A stretch of DNA of 29,351 nt from CG-Epi1 sp964634895 (GTDB lineage Archaea > Thermoplasmatota > Poseidoniia > MGIII > CG-Epi1), in the NCBI GenBank assembly GCA_964634895.1, contig CAZWJS010000018.1:1-29351 (forward strand), in the 5' to 3' direction. Below, one piece after another: positions 16,110 to 24,404 of the stretch (positions are counted from its first letter, which is position 1; every line of letters starts with the position of its first letter). The notes below the pieces were generated by a model. The model was not told the DNA's origin. It made no database searches and worked only from the letters and a program-made list of their open reading frames with translations. The position numbers and the translations under genes were made by a program.

Positions 16110-16139
16110 GGAAATTAACACCCACTGAATTCATATACC

Positions 16140-16766
16140 GTGGATATTCTAGAAACATTGGTAGAAAAGTGGGAATACGCAATATTCCCATTATTAGGAA
16201 CTCTAATTGGTTGGGGAACCAACTGGTTAGCTCTTAAAATGCTCTTTCATCCTCGTGAACCTGTTGAATTAGGGCCTTATAAATTACAAGGTTTAATTCC
16301 AAGTAGGCGGAACGATCTTTCAGGTACTATCGCTAAGACCATATCGGATGAATTACTTTCATCCGAAGATCTTGTTAAAGCAATGGAAGATTTGGATATT
16401 AAGGAAATAGCGCTATCTCAGGTTGAAAAAATTGTCAGAAACAAGCTAGAATCTCAAAATTTTCGTGAAATACCGGGAGTTGCAGCGTTTCAAGACACTA
16501 TAATTCACACAGTTCAAACGATTGTATCTAGTCAAGTTGAAGATTCAATAGATGATTTTTTAGAACATATGGGAGAGCATGTTTCAGACAATCTAGATAT
16601 TGTTAAGTTAATCGAAGATAAACTAGAATCTTTAGAAGATAGAAGGATTGAAGAAATTGTTAATGAAGTTTCTCGGAAAGAATTAAAGCATATTGAAAGA
16701 CTTGGAGCTGTTCTTGGTTTTATAATAGGATGTTTGCAGGTGATATTGTTATGGTTGACAAACTAG
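16140..16766 (+). CDS. DUF445 family membrane protein
   Basis: The 208-residue protein has a hydrophobic N-terminal segment with the family pattern PLLGTLIGWGTNWLALKMLF, then HPREPVELGPYKLQGLIPSR, which is typical of DUF445 (YheB/YtxC-like) proteins. A long charged helical region follows (ISDELLSSEDLVKAMEDLDI…), and a second membrane helix ends the protein (about 188-206; LGAVLGFIIGCLQVILLWL). Function is not known for the family. The start is GTG at 16140, two codons before the first conserved residues; no better start is in frame. Its 3' end overlaps the transporter gene by 16 bases. Confidence 0.82.
   Translation: MDILETLVEKWEYAIFPLLGTLIGWGTNWLALKMLFHPREPVELGPYKLQGLIPSRRNDLSGTIAKTISDELLSSEDLVKAMEDLDIKEIALSQVEKIVRNKLESQNFREIPGVAAFQDTIIHTVQTIVSSQVEDSIDDFLEHMGEHVSDNLDIVKLIEDKLESLEDRRIEEIVNEVSRKELKHIERLGAVLGFIIGCLQVILLWLTN
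16738..16744 (+). promoter_or_regulatory. Shine-Dalgarno site deciding the transporter start
   Basis: AGGTGAT matches the archaeal 16S 3' end and lies six bases before the ATG at 16751. It supports that ATG over the in-frame ATG at 16730, which would put this site inside the coding region. The site lies within the end of the DUF445 gene. Confidence 0.6.
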
Positions 16767-17632
16767 AATCCCGTTTGCCTTATTTTGCATTAATTATAGG
16801 AATGTTTGCTATTTCTACATCAGCTATTTTTATTAGGTACAGTGAAAGTCATCCTATAGTCATTGGTTCATATCGACAAACTTTTGCCACATTTTTCTTC
16901 ATTCCATTTTTATTTAGAGGCGGATTTAATGAATTGCGTTCTTTAGCATCTTCTAAGATTATGGAAATGTCATTCACAGGTTTTTTATTAGGTCTTCATT
17001 TTATATTTTTTATTTCTTCAGTTAAATCTACATCAGTTGCAGCTTCTGTTCTTTTGGCAACTTGCCATATAATTTATGTTGCAATTATAGGTTGGATTGT
17101 ATTTGGTGAGCGTCTCAGTCAGAAAGCTATATTTGGTACTATCTTTTCACTTATAGGTATTTTGATTCTTTTTGGTGGCGACTTAATAGCTGAACCTGGT
17201 AATTTTGAAGGTAATATTTTTGCATTTGTGGCAGGATTTCTAGCCGGTTTGTATTATCTTAGCGGCCGTCGTTTACGTAAGGAAATTACACTTCCAACTT
17301 ATGCATTTGTCGTTTATTTTTTTAGTGCACTAACAATGTGGATTTTGGTATTTATTAATGATTTAGAATACACCAATTTGCCTTTTTTTGAGATTCAATT
17401 ATTTCTCTTAATGGCCTTAATCCCAACTCTCTTGGGCCATACAATGCAAAATTGGGCCTTGGGTTTTTTACCAGCCTATATTGTATCAATTTCTCTTCTA
17501 GCTGAACCCGTTGGATCAGGCCTCCTAGCATGGCTTATTCTTAATGAATTACCCAGTTTAGGTGTGTTTGTAGGTGGCGTTATAGTTATCTTTGGTTTGT
17601 ATGTTGTAACTACTGCTGAGCAAGAGGTTTAG
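16751..17632 (+). CDS. EamA/DMT superfamily transporter
   Basis: This is a drug/metabolite-type permease with about ten hydrophobic helices in two EamA repeats. The first repeat starts YFALIIGMFAISTSAIFIRY, with HPIVIGSYRQTFATFFFIPF and SVKSTSVAASVLLATCHIIY; each repeat ends in the typical VFGERLSQKAIFGTIFSLIG or LILNELPSLGVFVGGVIVIF pattern. The length from ATG 16751 is 293 residues, normal for the family. The substrate cannot be predicted. It overlaps the DUF445 gene by 16 bases and its own Shine-Dalgarno site sits inside that gene, which suggests coupled translation. A T8 run follows the stop. Confidence 0.88.
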   Translation: MVDKLESRLPYFALIIGMFAISTSAIFIRYSESHPIVIGSYRQTFATFFFIPFLFRGGFNELRSLASSKIMEMSFTGFLLGLHFIFFISSVKSTSVAASVLLATCHIIYVAIIGWIVFGERLSQKAIFGTIFSLIGILILFGGDLIAEPGNFEGNIFAFVAGFLAGLYYLSGRRLRKEITLPTYAFVVYFFSALTMWILVFINDLEYTNLPFFEIQLFLLMALIPTLLGHTMQNWALGFLPAYIVSISLLAEPVGSGLLAWLILNELPSLGVFVGGVIVIFGLYVVTTAEQEV

Positions 17633-17790
17633 TCTTTTTTTTCAAGAATTTTTTTACGTTTATTTCTTTCAGCTAATTCTTTTAATATTACTGATGCAAC
17701 TTCAAGTTCATTCCCTCCAGTGATTTTAGTTAGAGCTTCACTTGTTTCATTTATCTTCTTTTTGCGTATTATTTTCTTTCTTACGGCCAT
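17629..17790 (-). CDS. Small basic protein of unknown function (53 residues)
   Basis: ATG at 17790-17788 opens a 53-codon frame ending in TAA at 17631-17629, overlapping the transporter stop tail to tail by three bases. The protein is highly charged and strongly basic: MAVRKKIIRKKKINETSEAL, then TKITGGNELEVASVILKELA, then ERNKRKKILEKKD. It predicts as helical, with a Gly-Gly turn in the middle, and has no cysteine or membrane segment. A TATA-like box centred about 30 bases before the ATG supports it as a real leaderless gene. Nucleic-acid or ribosome binding is plausible from charge alone. I do not recognise the family. Confidence 0.65.
   Translation of the reverse strand: MAVRKKIIRKKKINETSEALTKITGGNELEVASVILKELAERNKRKKILEKKD
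17635..17642 (+). terminator. T8 run after the EamA transporter
   Basis: Eight T begin two bases after the transporter TAG. On the other strand the same bases encode Lys codons near the C-terminus of the 53-residue protein, so one sequence serves as a likely terminator and as coding DNA. Confidence 0.4.
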
Positions 17791-17815
17791 ATTGCGAATC
17801 TTCAGAGGGCCGTTG

Positions 17816-17824
17816 TAAATAAAT
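17816..17824 (-). promoter_or_regulatory. TATA-like box for the 53-residue protein
   Basis: The minus strand reads ATTTATTTA here, centred 30 bases before the ATG at 17790. Confidence 0.45.
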
Positions 17825-17842
17825 GTTAGAGTGCGATGTAAA

Positions 17843-17850
17843 TTGTTTTA
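17843..17850 (+). promoter_or_regulatory. TATA-like box for the PH-domain protein
   Basis: TTGTTTTA is centred about 28 bases before the ATG at 17875. Together with the box on the other strand it makes the 84-base gap a divergent promoter region with two separate boxes. Confidence 0.35.
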
Positions 17851-17874
17851 AGCCCCCTACTTTATGATAGTAAT

Positions 17875-18756
17875 ATGTCTGGTTTAACGCTTCTCAGGGA
17901 TGAGGAACTGAAAATGCAATTAAGACCACACATGCTTTCATTTTTTCATCTATATATTGTGTTCTTCTTACTTTTAGTTTGGGCTTATGTTATCTACGAT
18001 TTTTTTGCTTCAGATAAATTCAAGGATTTTCCACTGTATGATATAATAATTATAATCCCTTTTGCTAATGAAGTTTTAGCTGGAGCTATAATTTGGTCTT
18101 TGGCCTTGTTTGTTGTAGGTTTTATATCTAGATATTTTTTTATGGATTCAGGTGGAAATAGCATATTTCTTTTATATTGCGGAATTGCAGTTTTAGGCAT
18201 AATAGTATTGTCTTATCATCGCTGGAAGAATTTGGGAGATACGATGGACTTTGGCCGTTGGTTTATTCCAGGGATAACCACAGCTGTTGCACTGTTAGGA
18301 TTATTTTCAGTTGATGCCTATCGCCGTTCATTCACATATTACTTGACAGATAATAGGATAGTTCTTCAAAGTAGTTTTCTTATGAATCGTAGCGAAAGAC
18401 AAGTTAGATATAATCATATTGAAGACATAAAAATGGAACAGGGTATAGTTGGAACTATTTTTGGATATGGTACTGTTTTACCACTCACAGGTTCGGGTCT
18501 CGGTACGGGTTCAGATGAGTCTATGATTATTGCAGGTTCTGGTGCCGAGGTTAAGGGATTAGGAAGTATTGGTTTGGCAGGCGGTTCAAGGAGTTCATCA
18601 AAACGCACAAGACACAATCCTAACGATTGTCTTTTTGGTGTTCCATCTCCTAGTAAAGTTAGAGACTTAATAACTGAAAATATCCAGGCAGATACAGGTG
18701 TTGAACATTTGAAAAATATTAAAGAGCTTCTAAGTAAAGAAGATGAAAACGATTAA
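17875..18756 (+). CDS. Membrane protein with bacterial PH domain (DUF304/YdbS-like)
   Basis: This 293-residue protein has about four hydrophobic helices (about 21-44, 62-90, 96-114, 130-147) followed by a bPH2 domain at about 148-205. That domain carries the family-typical YYLTDNRIVLQSSFLMNRSE, then VRYNHIEDIKMEQGIVGTIF and GYGTVLPLTGSG. The PH domain faces the cytoplasm in most predictions of related proteins. After it comes an unusual Gly/Ser-rich stretch at about 206-242 (GLGTGSDESMIIAGSG, GLAGGSRSSSKR). A short charged helical tail ends the protein. The function of such proteins is not established. It converges with the dCMP deaminase gene, with two bases between the stops. Confidence 0.8.
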   Translation: MSGLTLLRDEELKMQLRPHMLSFFHLYIVFFLLLVWAYVIYDFFASDKFKDFPLYDIIIIIPFANEVLAGAIIWSLALFVVGFISRYFFMDSGGNSIFLLYCGIAVLGIIVLSYHRWKNLGDTMDFGRWFIPGITTAVALLGLFSVDAYRRSFTYYLTDNRIVLQSSFLMNRSERQVRYNHIEDIKMEQGIVGTIFGYGTVLPLTGSGLGTGSDESMIIAGSGAEVKGLGSIGLAGGSRSSSKRTRHNPNDCLFGVPSPSKVRDLITENIQADTGVEHLKNIKELLSKEDEND

Positions 18757-18758
18757 TA

Positions 18759-19193
18759 TTATCCAGTTCTTAAACTGACATTAGCTTCTTTTAGCATATT
18801 TAGGGAGAGGTTGAAATCTTCCATCCATCTATCAGGAATCTCAACTCCATTAGGATAGACTACTTCAGAAACTCCAGCTTGAATTAATGATCTAGCACAT
18901 CGTGTACATGGTGGCCAAGTCACATAGGTAGTACATTCTTTCAGTGAAATGCCAATACGTGCAGCATGCATAATTGCATTTTCTTCGGCATGGCATATCA
19001 TAGGATATTTTATTTCACGATTATTTAATCTATCATCACTGTCCTTTATTCCTCTTGGCAGCCCATTAAATCCAGTACTTCTTATTTCTCTATCAGGTCC
19101 GACTACAACACATCCTACTTTGGTAGAGGGATCTTTGCTCCAAGACGCAATTTGCTTTGCAAGTTCTAAAAAACGTTCATCCCACTTACTCAT
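18759..19193 (-). CDS. Deoxycytidylate (dCMP) deaminase
   Basis: This enzyme converts dCMP to dUMP, supplying thymidylate synthesis. The 144-residue protein has the zinc deaminase site H68-A-E70 (ICHAEENAIMHAAR) and C96-X2-C99 (TWPPCTRCARSLIQAG). The N-terminus MSKWDERFLELAKQIASWSK, then DPSTKVGCVVVGPDREI, is typical of dCMP deaminases of the ComEB type. The length is normal. A TATA-like box (CTATATGG on the minus strand) is centred 26 bases before the ATG, so the mRNA is likely leaderless. Two other possible nucleotide-metabolism genes, pyrC and the HD phosphohydrolase, are elsewhere in the window. Confidence 0.93.
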   Translation of the reverse strand: MSKWDERFLELAKQIASWSKDPSTKVGCVVVGPDREIRSTGFNGLPRGIKDSDDRLNNREIKYPMICHAEENAIMHAARIGISLKECTTYVTWPPCTRCARSLIQAGVSEVVYPNGVEIPDRWMEDFNLSLNMLKEANVSLRTG

Positions 19194-19215
19194 CTAAACT
19201 ACATTTGTAACGGGT

Positions 19216-19223
19216 CCATATAG
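19216..19223 (-). promoter_or_regulatory. TATA-like box for dCMP deaminase
   Basis: The minus strand reads CTATATGG here, centred about 26 bases before the ATG at 19193. It overlaps the last bases before the nth stop codon region. Confidence 0.45.
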
Positions 19224-19227
19224 CTAT

Positions 19228-19848
19228 CTATGTCTTTCTTGTCATTTTGCATATCTTACAGTTACATACAGTTTTCCTTGCAGGACAATATTCTCTACCA
19301 TAAAAAATAATCTGTAAATGCAATTTATGCCATAATTTTTTATCAAAGATTCGTTTGAGATCGTTCTCTGTTTTATCAACGTTTTTCCCGTTCGATAGTC
19401 CCCATCTTTTTGCAAGTCTATGTATGTGGGTGTCTACAGGAAAGGCAGGTTGACCAAAGACTTGAGACATGATTACTGAGGCAGTTTTGTGCCCGACACC
19501 AGGCAAATCTTCTAATTCTTCAAATTTATCAGGAACTTTTCCATCGTGCTTTTCTAAAAGTTGTTTAGCCATTTTCTTAATATTTTTGGATTTAGTAGGT
19601 GCTAATCCAATTTGCTTGATATGAAGTTCTATATCTTTACTATCCATCTTGCTCATTTTTTCGGGACTATTGGCAATTCTGAAAAGTTTTGGCGTAATTT
19701 CATTAACCTTCTTATCTGTACTTTGAGCACTGAGCATAACAGCAACCAAAAAAGTAAAGTTATTTTCATAATCTAAAGGTATTTTGGGGTTAGGATATAA
19801 TTTATCTAAAGTATCTATAATAAATTCTAGTCTTTCTTTTTGTTTCAA
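19228..19848 (-). CDS. nth: Endonuclease III with non-standard iron-sulfur loop
   Basis: This is a DNA glycosylase/AP lyase that removes oxidised pyrimidines. The 206-residue protein has the helix-hairpin-helix LPGVGHKTASVIM with catalytic K121, and the VDTHIHRLAKRWG motif with catalytic D139. LSAQSTDKKVNE near residue 39 is also typical. The C-terminal cysteines are C188, C195, C197 and C200, a spacing of X6-X1-X2. The usual endonuclease III cluster has X6-X2-X5, so the loop is shortened and may bind the cluster differently. The start is TTG at 19848, nine bases after the enoyl-CoA hydratase stop, so it is probably in that operon. Confidence 0.9.
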   Translation of the reverse strand: MKQKERLEFIIDTLDKLYPNPKIPLDYENNFTFLVAVMLSAQSTDKKVNEITPKLFRIANSPEKMSKMDSKDIELHIKQIGLAPTKSKNIKKMAKQLLEKHDGKVPDKFEELEDLPGVGHKTASVIMSQVFGQPAFPVDTHIHRLAKRWGLSNGKNVDKTENDLKRIFDKKLWHKLHLQIIFYGREYCPARKTVCNCKICKMTRKT

Positions 19849-19857
19849 AGTTGCCCC

Positions 19858-20631
19858 TTAACGGCCTTTAAAATTTGGTTTTCTCTTCTCTATAAATGCT
19901 TTTATTCCTTCTTTACCGTCATATGAATTAAAGCATTCAATGAAAGTTTCTTGCTCATACTTTAGCCCTTCTTCTAAACTCATTCTAGATGCAGCTTTCA
20001 CACTTTTTTTGGCTTTAATTACTGCGAATCTAGACTTTTCTGAAATAGTGTGTGCTAATTCTAATGTTTTATCTCTTAATTCTTCAGATTTGCATATGTC
20101 ATTAACAAGCCCATACTCTTTGGCTTTAGTTGCATCAATCATGTTTCCGGTTAGAATCATTTCCATTGCTCTTCCTTCTCCAATTAAGTTAGTGAGTCGT
20201 TGCGTCCCTCCAGCACCAGGTATAATCCCAATATTTATTTCAGGTTGACCTAGTTTCGCAGTGTTGCTTGCTAGCCTTATGTCACAAGACATTGCTAGTT
20301 CTAGCCCCCCTCCCAAACAAAATCCGTCTATCATAGCTATAACTGGTTTAGCCATATTCGACAATACGTTGGTAATTCTCCAATCATTCTCCATTTCTTC
20401 TCTATTGTTTAAATCCATTTTAGAAAATTCTTTGATGTCAGCTCCAGCAATAAATGCTTTACTCTTTGCACCTGCAAGAATGCATACGTCTATGTTGTCA
20501 TTCTTGTCAAAATTTTCAAATGCCTGAGCCAAGTCCCTTCGCACTTTCGAACTTAAACTATTCAACTGTTTTGGACGGTTAACGGTTACAATTCCAATCC
20601 TTCCTTCTACTTCAACTAAAACATCGGACAT
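19858..20631 (-). CDS. Enoyl-CoA hydratase/isomerase (crotonase family)
   Basis: This enzyme hydrates 2-enoyl-CoA in beta-oxidation. The 257-residue protein has the usual crotonase length. The oxyanion hole segments are FIAGADIKEF (about 60-69) and DGFCLGGGLELAMSCD (about 102-117). Both catalytic glutamates of the classic hydratase are present, E111 (GGGLELAMSCD) and E131 (GQPEINIGIIPGAGG, then TQRL). It is therefore likely a true hydratase, not one of the variants that lose one Glu. It precedes nth by nine bases in the same direction. A TATA-like T/A stretch at about 20664-20672 lies before the ATG. It would work with the acyl-CoA dehydrogenase at 3174-4343. Confidence 0.93.
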   Translation of the reverse strand: MSDVLVEVEGRIGIVTVNRPKQLNSLSSKVRRDLAQAFENFDKNDNIDVCILAGAKSKAFIAGADIKEFSKMDLNNREEMENDWRITNVLSNMAKPVIAMIDGFCLGGGLELAMSCDIRLASNTAKLGQPEINIGIIPGAGGTQRLTNLIGEGRAMEMILTGNMIDATKAKEYGLVNDICKSEELRDKTLELAHTISEKSRFAVIKAKKSVKAASRMSLEEGLKYEQETFIECFNSYDGKEGIKAFIEKRKPNFKGR

Positions 20632-20669
20632 AATTCTCTATTCAGCCTCATTTCTTGAAGGTTTCTATA

Positions 20670-23600
20670 TTATTTTTCATCTAAATTACCACATGAAGGG
20701 CAAGTTACTATTTCATCAGGAAGTGGTTTTATGAACATTCCTCCGCATTCGTTACACAATAAATCACCATCCATCTCAGTAAAATTTGGAGTTTGGTCTA
20801 CAGCATCAGCAACAACATCGCCCATAATTTCAGTTGTTCCTCTTCCTAAAAAATAATAACCTGCAGCTCCAGATATAGCAAGCAGGAGTCCACCTATTCC
20901 TAGATATAATGGCAATGAGACTTCATCGTTTTCTTCATCAACAACTACAGTCGTTTCAGTCTCTATAGTAAGATCAATATAATCGGTTTCTAAATCAGAT
21001 TCAAATCCTATACGATCAACAGTTGAAACAGAATAGTAATAGATTTCCCCCATTTCTACACCATTATCTCTATAGAAAAGGTACAAATCACCATATTCTA
21101 CAGTTCCAATCAATTTTCCCGTTTCATTTTCTTTGGTCGAACGATATACTCTATATTCTAAGATATCATCGGAATCTTGTAGAGTTGGTTGAACAAATGA
21201 CACAACAACATCTATAGTGTTGTTAACTATCATTTTGTTATCAGTTAGTTTTAGATTTTTGATGCTGTTGGGTCTTTCTCTGTCCACTATAACTTCAGTA
21301 TAAATATCTCTGTTCTCAAAGTTCCCAACCTCATCATAAGCTATAATTTTAAAGTAATAATGAGACTTGTTTTTGAGTGTTATACTAATTGGTAAATCAT
21401 CTAGAGTACAATCTATATTTATTTGACAACCTTCATATTTTATCCATTCACCATGAGATACTTCTGGTAAATCATCTACTATTGAATAATACAATGTAAA
21501 ATTGACAGTATCTTCTAAAGCCTCTAAATCAATCTCAATTTGAGCTGCATCAGTTAAGTTTGGATGATTTGCTATTCTTGTATTTGGAGCTTTAGTATCT
21601 ATAGTTATTTTTCTGGAACTTTCAGAAACACCTCGGTTTCCAGCATCATCATAAGAAATAACTCTAAATTGATAGATTCCATCATTGTAGCTCTGATTTT
21701 CGGAGTTGAATGGAACATTAAAACCAATCCATTTTGATTTTTGCAAGACGCCATCATTCAGGCTTGTCCACAAACTCCAGTTTTCTTCAGATGTTAAAAA
21801 TCTATATTGAATTTCATATCCTTCAATGTCATAATCAGTTACAGACCAATCAATCGCAAAATATTTCAGGTTTGTCAAGTTTCCTTCAAGTCCTAATTCA
21901 ATTTGTGCGTAAGGGGCAGAAACATCAACTAAGGTTTCACAATCATATTTGTTTTCCTTATTTTCGATTTGATTATCATCATCACCACCAACTGATCTAA
22001 AACGATATTTGTGTCCGTCTTTTCCTTCTGTGAATAGAGCATATTCTTCATCAACGGAATAATTACCTAGAATCTTCCATTCTGACCAATTCTGTCCAAA
22101 AGTTCCATTGTCGCTAGAATATTCAATAATAATATATTTGGTGTCATTTCCCATAATCTCATTATTTTGATACCAGTCTTCAATTTCCCAACTAATTTGG
22201 AAAGAAGTATTGTTAACTAAACTTGCTGAAGTTGCAAAAGTACCAGGTGGCAATATATCAGCAATCACATACATTCTTGCTTTAACAGTTATGTGTTTTA
22301 TGTCCAAAGTAGTTGAGTTCATCGAAGCCACGGAAATATTAAATTCGCCAACTGAGAATTCAGTCACAGAAGTATTTAGAGCAATAGTCAAATTTATCGT
22401 CCCTTCATAAGCAAAATCAGCGTATACAACTGATTCGTAATCTACGATTGTAAAATTTGCGGTATCATTTAAGGTTACATTAATCTCATATGAATCTTCT
22501 ATGTTACCTTTGTTGTAGATCCATATTTCGAATTTATAATTCCATTCCTCTTCACAACATGCTTCGTCTTGTGATACAGGTTTGTCACTTATTGGAGCTA
22601 CCAATTCGAAATTATATACGGGCAGTACTTCTAGTTTAAGAGAAAGATATTCAGGTTGGAATCCCCAAGCGGAGGATTTAGGAGTTACACTGATTAGTTC
22701 CTCATCAAACCATTGTGTTTGGCCCGTTTCTCTAACGACAGAAGCCAGAACATTTTTCCCAACCTTTAACACACTTGCATTGAATTTGATTTCTTCGTTC
22801 CAATACTCGGCATAGTGACCTTGCCCCCATCCTAAGTCATCGAATATTTCTTCACCATTAAGATAGTATGTTCCATAGTTATTCGCAGCCATATTCAGAC
22901 TCAGTGTGTCATTTTCATAATCACTAGGATCATCAATGTAAAAAATGTGCCTAAAGTAGGCATAATTGTTCCCAGTCCATTCAGTATTGTAGTCGATGCC
23001 ACTCAAGTCACTGTCTCCAAATGGTGCCGGAGATAAAGTCCAATTTGAGTTTGGCACAAAATCAATCTCTGTCCACGTTGTGTTATCTTCTTCATAAAGT
23101 CTATCACCAGTTGAGTTAATCCATTTCCATTCAGTTTCGTTGTCCCGTCCACTTTGAACAATTATGTTTTCTACTTCACCGTGGTATTGAGACAGTGCAG
23201 ACAAGGTTAACCCATAAACTCCAGAATATGTTTCGTTATCAGGCGTTATTTTAAGCTGTACTGTGCCCATTTCACCAGGTGCAAGATTAATGACGTTAGG
23301 GACGAATTCTACATCCCACTCAGTAAATGTTCCAAATATTTGGAAAGTATAATTATCGTCCACATCACCTTCATTGGATATGGTTATATTGTAAGTTAAA
23401 AGTTCGCTAGTGTTGCCTATAAGGTAATCCTCATCAACTGAAAAATTATAGGCATAGTATCCTACATGTATGAATCTTGTTAGGCTTTCATTCAGAACCT
23501 TTGCTGTTACGTTGAATTCACCTAGTCTGTCTGGCGTCCAGTCTACTCTCCACTCAAAAGTTTTATTATTTTCTATTTCAATTGTCAGGTTTGCAAATTC

Positions 23601-24377
23601 AGTTCCTTCTATTTCGAGTGTCACATTAAGATCCGTCACATTGCTTTCTTCATTGTTAAAGAAATCAATTCCAAGTACTAGATTATCGCCAAGAACAATG
23701 GGGTTTTCTTTCCATGCTTGAACATTCTCTACAAGTTCGACATCAAGCCATTGTTCACCGTCACCCCCGCCCCAAGTACTATCCGTTCCTCGTATGGCAA
23801 GAACGTTTTCACCTATAATTAACCATTCTGGATTAGGGCCTGATTCGGAGCTTCCATCATAGGTCAGTTCGTGATTCCAATATTCAGCGTCTGATTCTCC
23901 GCATCCCCATCCGCAGCTTCGAATGAGATTTCCGTTCAGGTAAGCAGTATAGTAATTGTTGTATGCTAATTTCAGGGTGGCACTGAGTGTCTCATCATTA
24001 CCCTCATAAGTAAAGTAATGGCGGATTACGATGTAGTCATTTTCTCCATTTTCAGTTTGCCAGATTGTCCCAGGGTTGACTCCATCAAGTTCATCGTTAC
24101 CGAATGGTCCAGCGCTTGAATTCCACTCGGTGTCGTCAAAGTCCATTGCGTACCAATCTTGAGGAATATCATCATCATCATCGTAAAAATTGTAGTTGTA
24201 TACTGTAGCATTATCTTTTCCGCTGGAAACAATAGTTATAGGGTCGCCATTTTCGAAATCATTGGTGTACTTTATACTATCAATATTAACATCTGGTTCT
24301 TCACCATTAGTGCTGTTTGTAAATAGAAGAAATATGAGAAAAAATGAGAAAATGCCAAAAACCTGTTTAGAGTACAC
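20670..24377 (-). CDS. Large surface protein with duplicated galactose-binding-like domain and C-terminal zinc ribbon
   Basis: The 1235-residue protein has an N-terminal signal (about 5-20; FGIFSFFLIFLLF). Two copies of a beta-sandwich resembling galactose-binding-like domains lie at about 60-216 and 417-565, sharing WN/WT..APFG, IRHYF/FRHIF, NNY.T.YLNG and AEYWN.E. NEW3-type domains occupy about 225-410 and 575-710. Three or four fibronectin-III-like domains (about 735-1165) follow. One transmembrane helix at about 1176-1200 is followed by a zinc ribbon (CNEC…CPSC), predicted to be in the cytoplasm. Asn-X-Ser/Thr sites are very frequent, suggesting heavy glycosylation. No hydrolase motif is seen. 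The start is GTG, with a TATA-like box about 24 bases upstream. Confidence 0.82.
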   Translation of the reverse strand: MYSKQVFGIFSFFLIFLLFTNSTNGEEPDVNIDSIKYTNDFENGDPITIVSSGKDNATVYNYNFYDDDDDIPQDWYAMDFDDTEWNSSAGPFGNDELDGVNPGTIWQTENGENDYIVIRHYFTYEGNDETLSATLKLAYNNYYTAYLNGNLIRSCGWGCGESDAEYWNHELTYDGSSESGPNPEWLIIGENVLAIRGTDSTWGGGDGEQWLDVELVENVQAWKENPIVLGDNLVLGIDFFNNEESNVTDLNVTLEIEGTEFANLTIEIENNKTFEWRVDWTPDRLGEFNVTAKVLNESLTRFIHVGYYAYNFSVDEDYLIGNTSELLTYNITISNEGDVDDNYTFQIFGTFTEWDVEFVPNVINLAPGEMGTVQLKITPDNETYSGVYGLTLSALSQYHGEVENIIVQSGRDNETEWKWINSTGDRLYEEDNTTWTEIDFVPNSNWTLSPAPFGDSDLSGIDYNTEWTGNNYAYFRHIFYIDDPSDYENDTLSLNMAANNYGTYYLNGEEIFDDLGWGQGHYAEYWNEEIKFNASVLKVGKNVLASVVRETGQTQWFDEELISVTPKSSAWGFQPEYLSLKLEVLPVYNFELVAPISDKPVSQDEACCEEEWNYKFEIWIYNKGNIEDSYEINVTLNDTANFTIVDYESVVYADFAYEGTINLTIALNTSVTEFSVGEFNISVASMNSTTLDIKHITVKARMYVIADILPPGTFATSASLVNNTSFQISWEIEDWYQNNEIMGNDTKYIIIEYSSDNGTFGQNWSEWKILGNYSVDEEYALFTEGKDGHKYRFRSVGGDDDNQIENKENKYDCETLVDVSAPYAQIELGLEGNLTNLKYFAIDWSVTDYDIEGYEIQYRFLTSEENWSLWTSLNDGVLQKSKWIGFNVPFNSENQSYNDGIYQFRVISYDDAGNRGVSESSRKITIDTKAPNTRIANHPNLTDAAQIEIDLEALEDTVNFTLYYSIVDDLPEVSHGEWIKYEGCQINIDCTLDDLPISITLKNKSHYYFKIIAYDEVGNFENRDIYTEVIVDRERPNSIKNLKLTDNKMIVNNTIDVVVSFVQPTLQDSDDILEYRVYRSTKENETGKLIGTVEYGDLYLFYRDNGVEMGEIYYYSVSTVDRIGFESDLETDYIDLTIETETTVVVDEENDEVSLPLYLGIGGLLLAISGAAGYYFLGRGTTEIMGDVVADAVDQTPNFTEMDGDLLCNECGGMFIKPLPDEIVTCPSCGNLDEK

Positions 24378-24395
24378 GTAGCTATACGGCGAATT

Positions 24396-24404
24396 GTATA
24401 ATTA
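24396..24404 (-). promoter_or_regulatory. TATA-like box for the 1235-residue surface protein
   Basis: The minus strand reads TTAATTATA around here, centred about 22-24 bases before the GTG at 24377. It overlaps the stop codon of the HAD phosphatase gene and supports the GTG start. Confidence 0.4.

Noticed and set aside
24168..24183. ATC triplet repeat
   Set aside because: It encodes an Asp run within the acidic surface protein and is a short codon repeat, not a separate element.
20670..24377. Many plus-strand frames opposite the 1235-residue gene
   Set aside because: They are antisense shadows in a gene with a signal peptide, repeat domains and membrane anchor.
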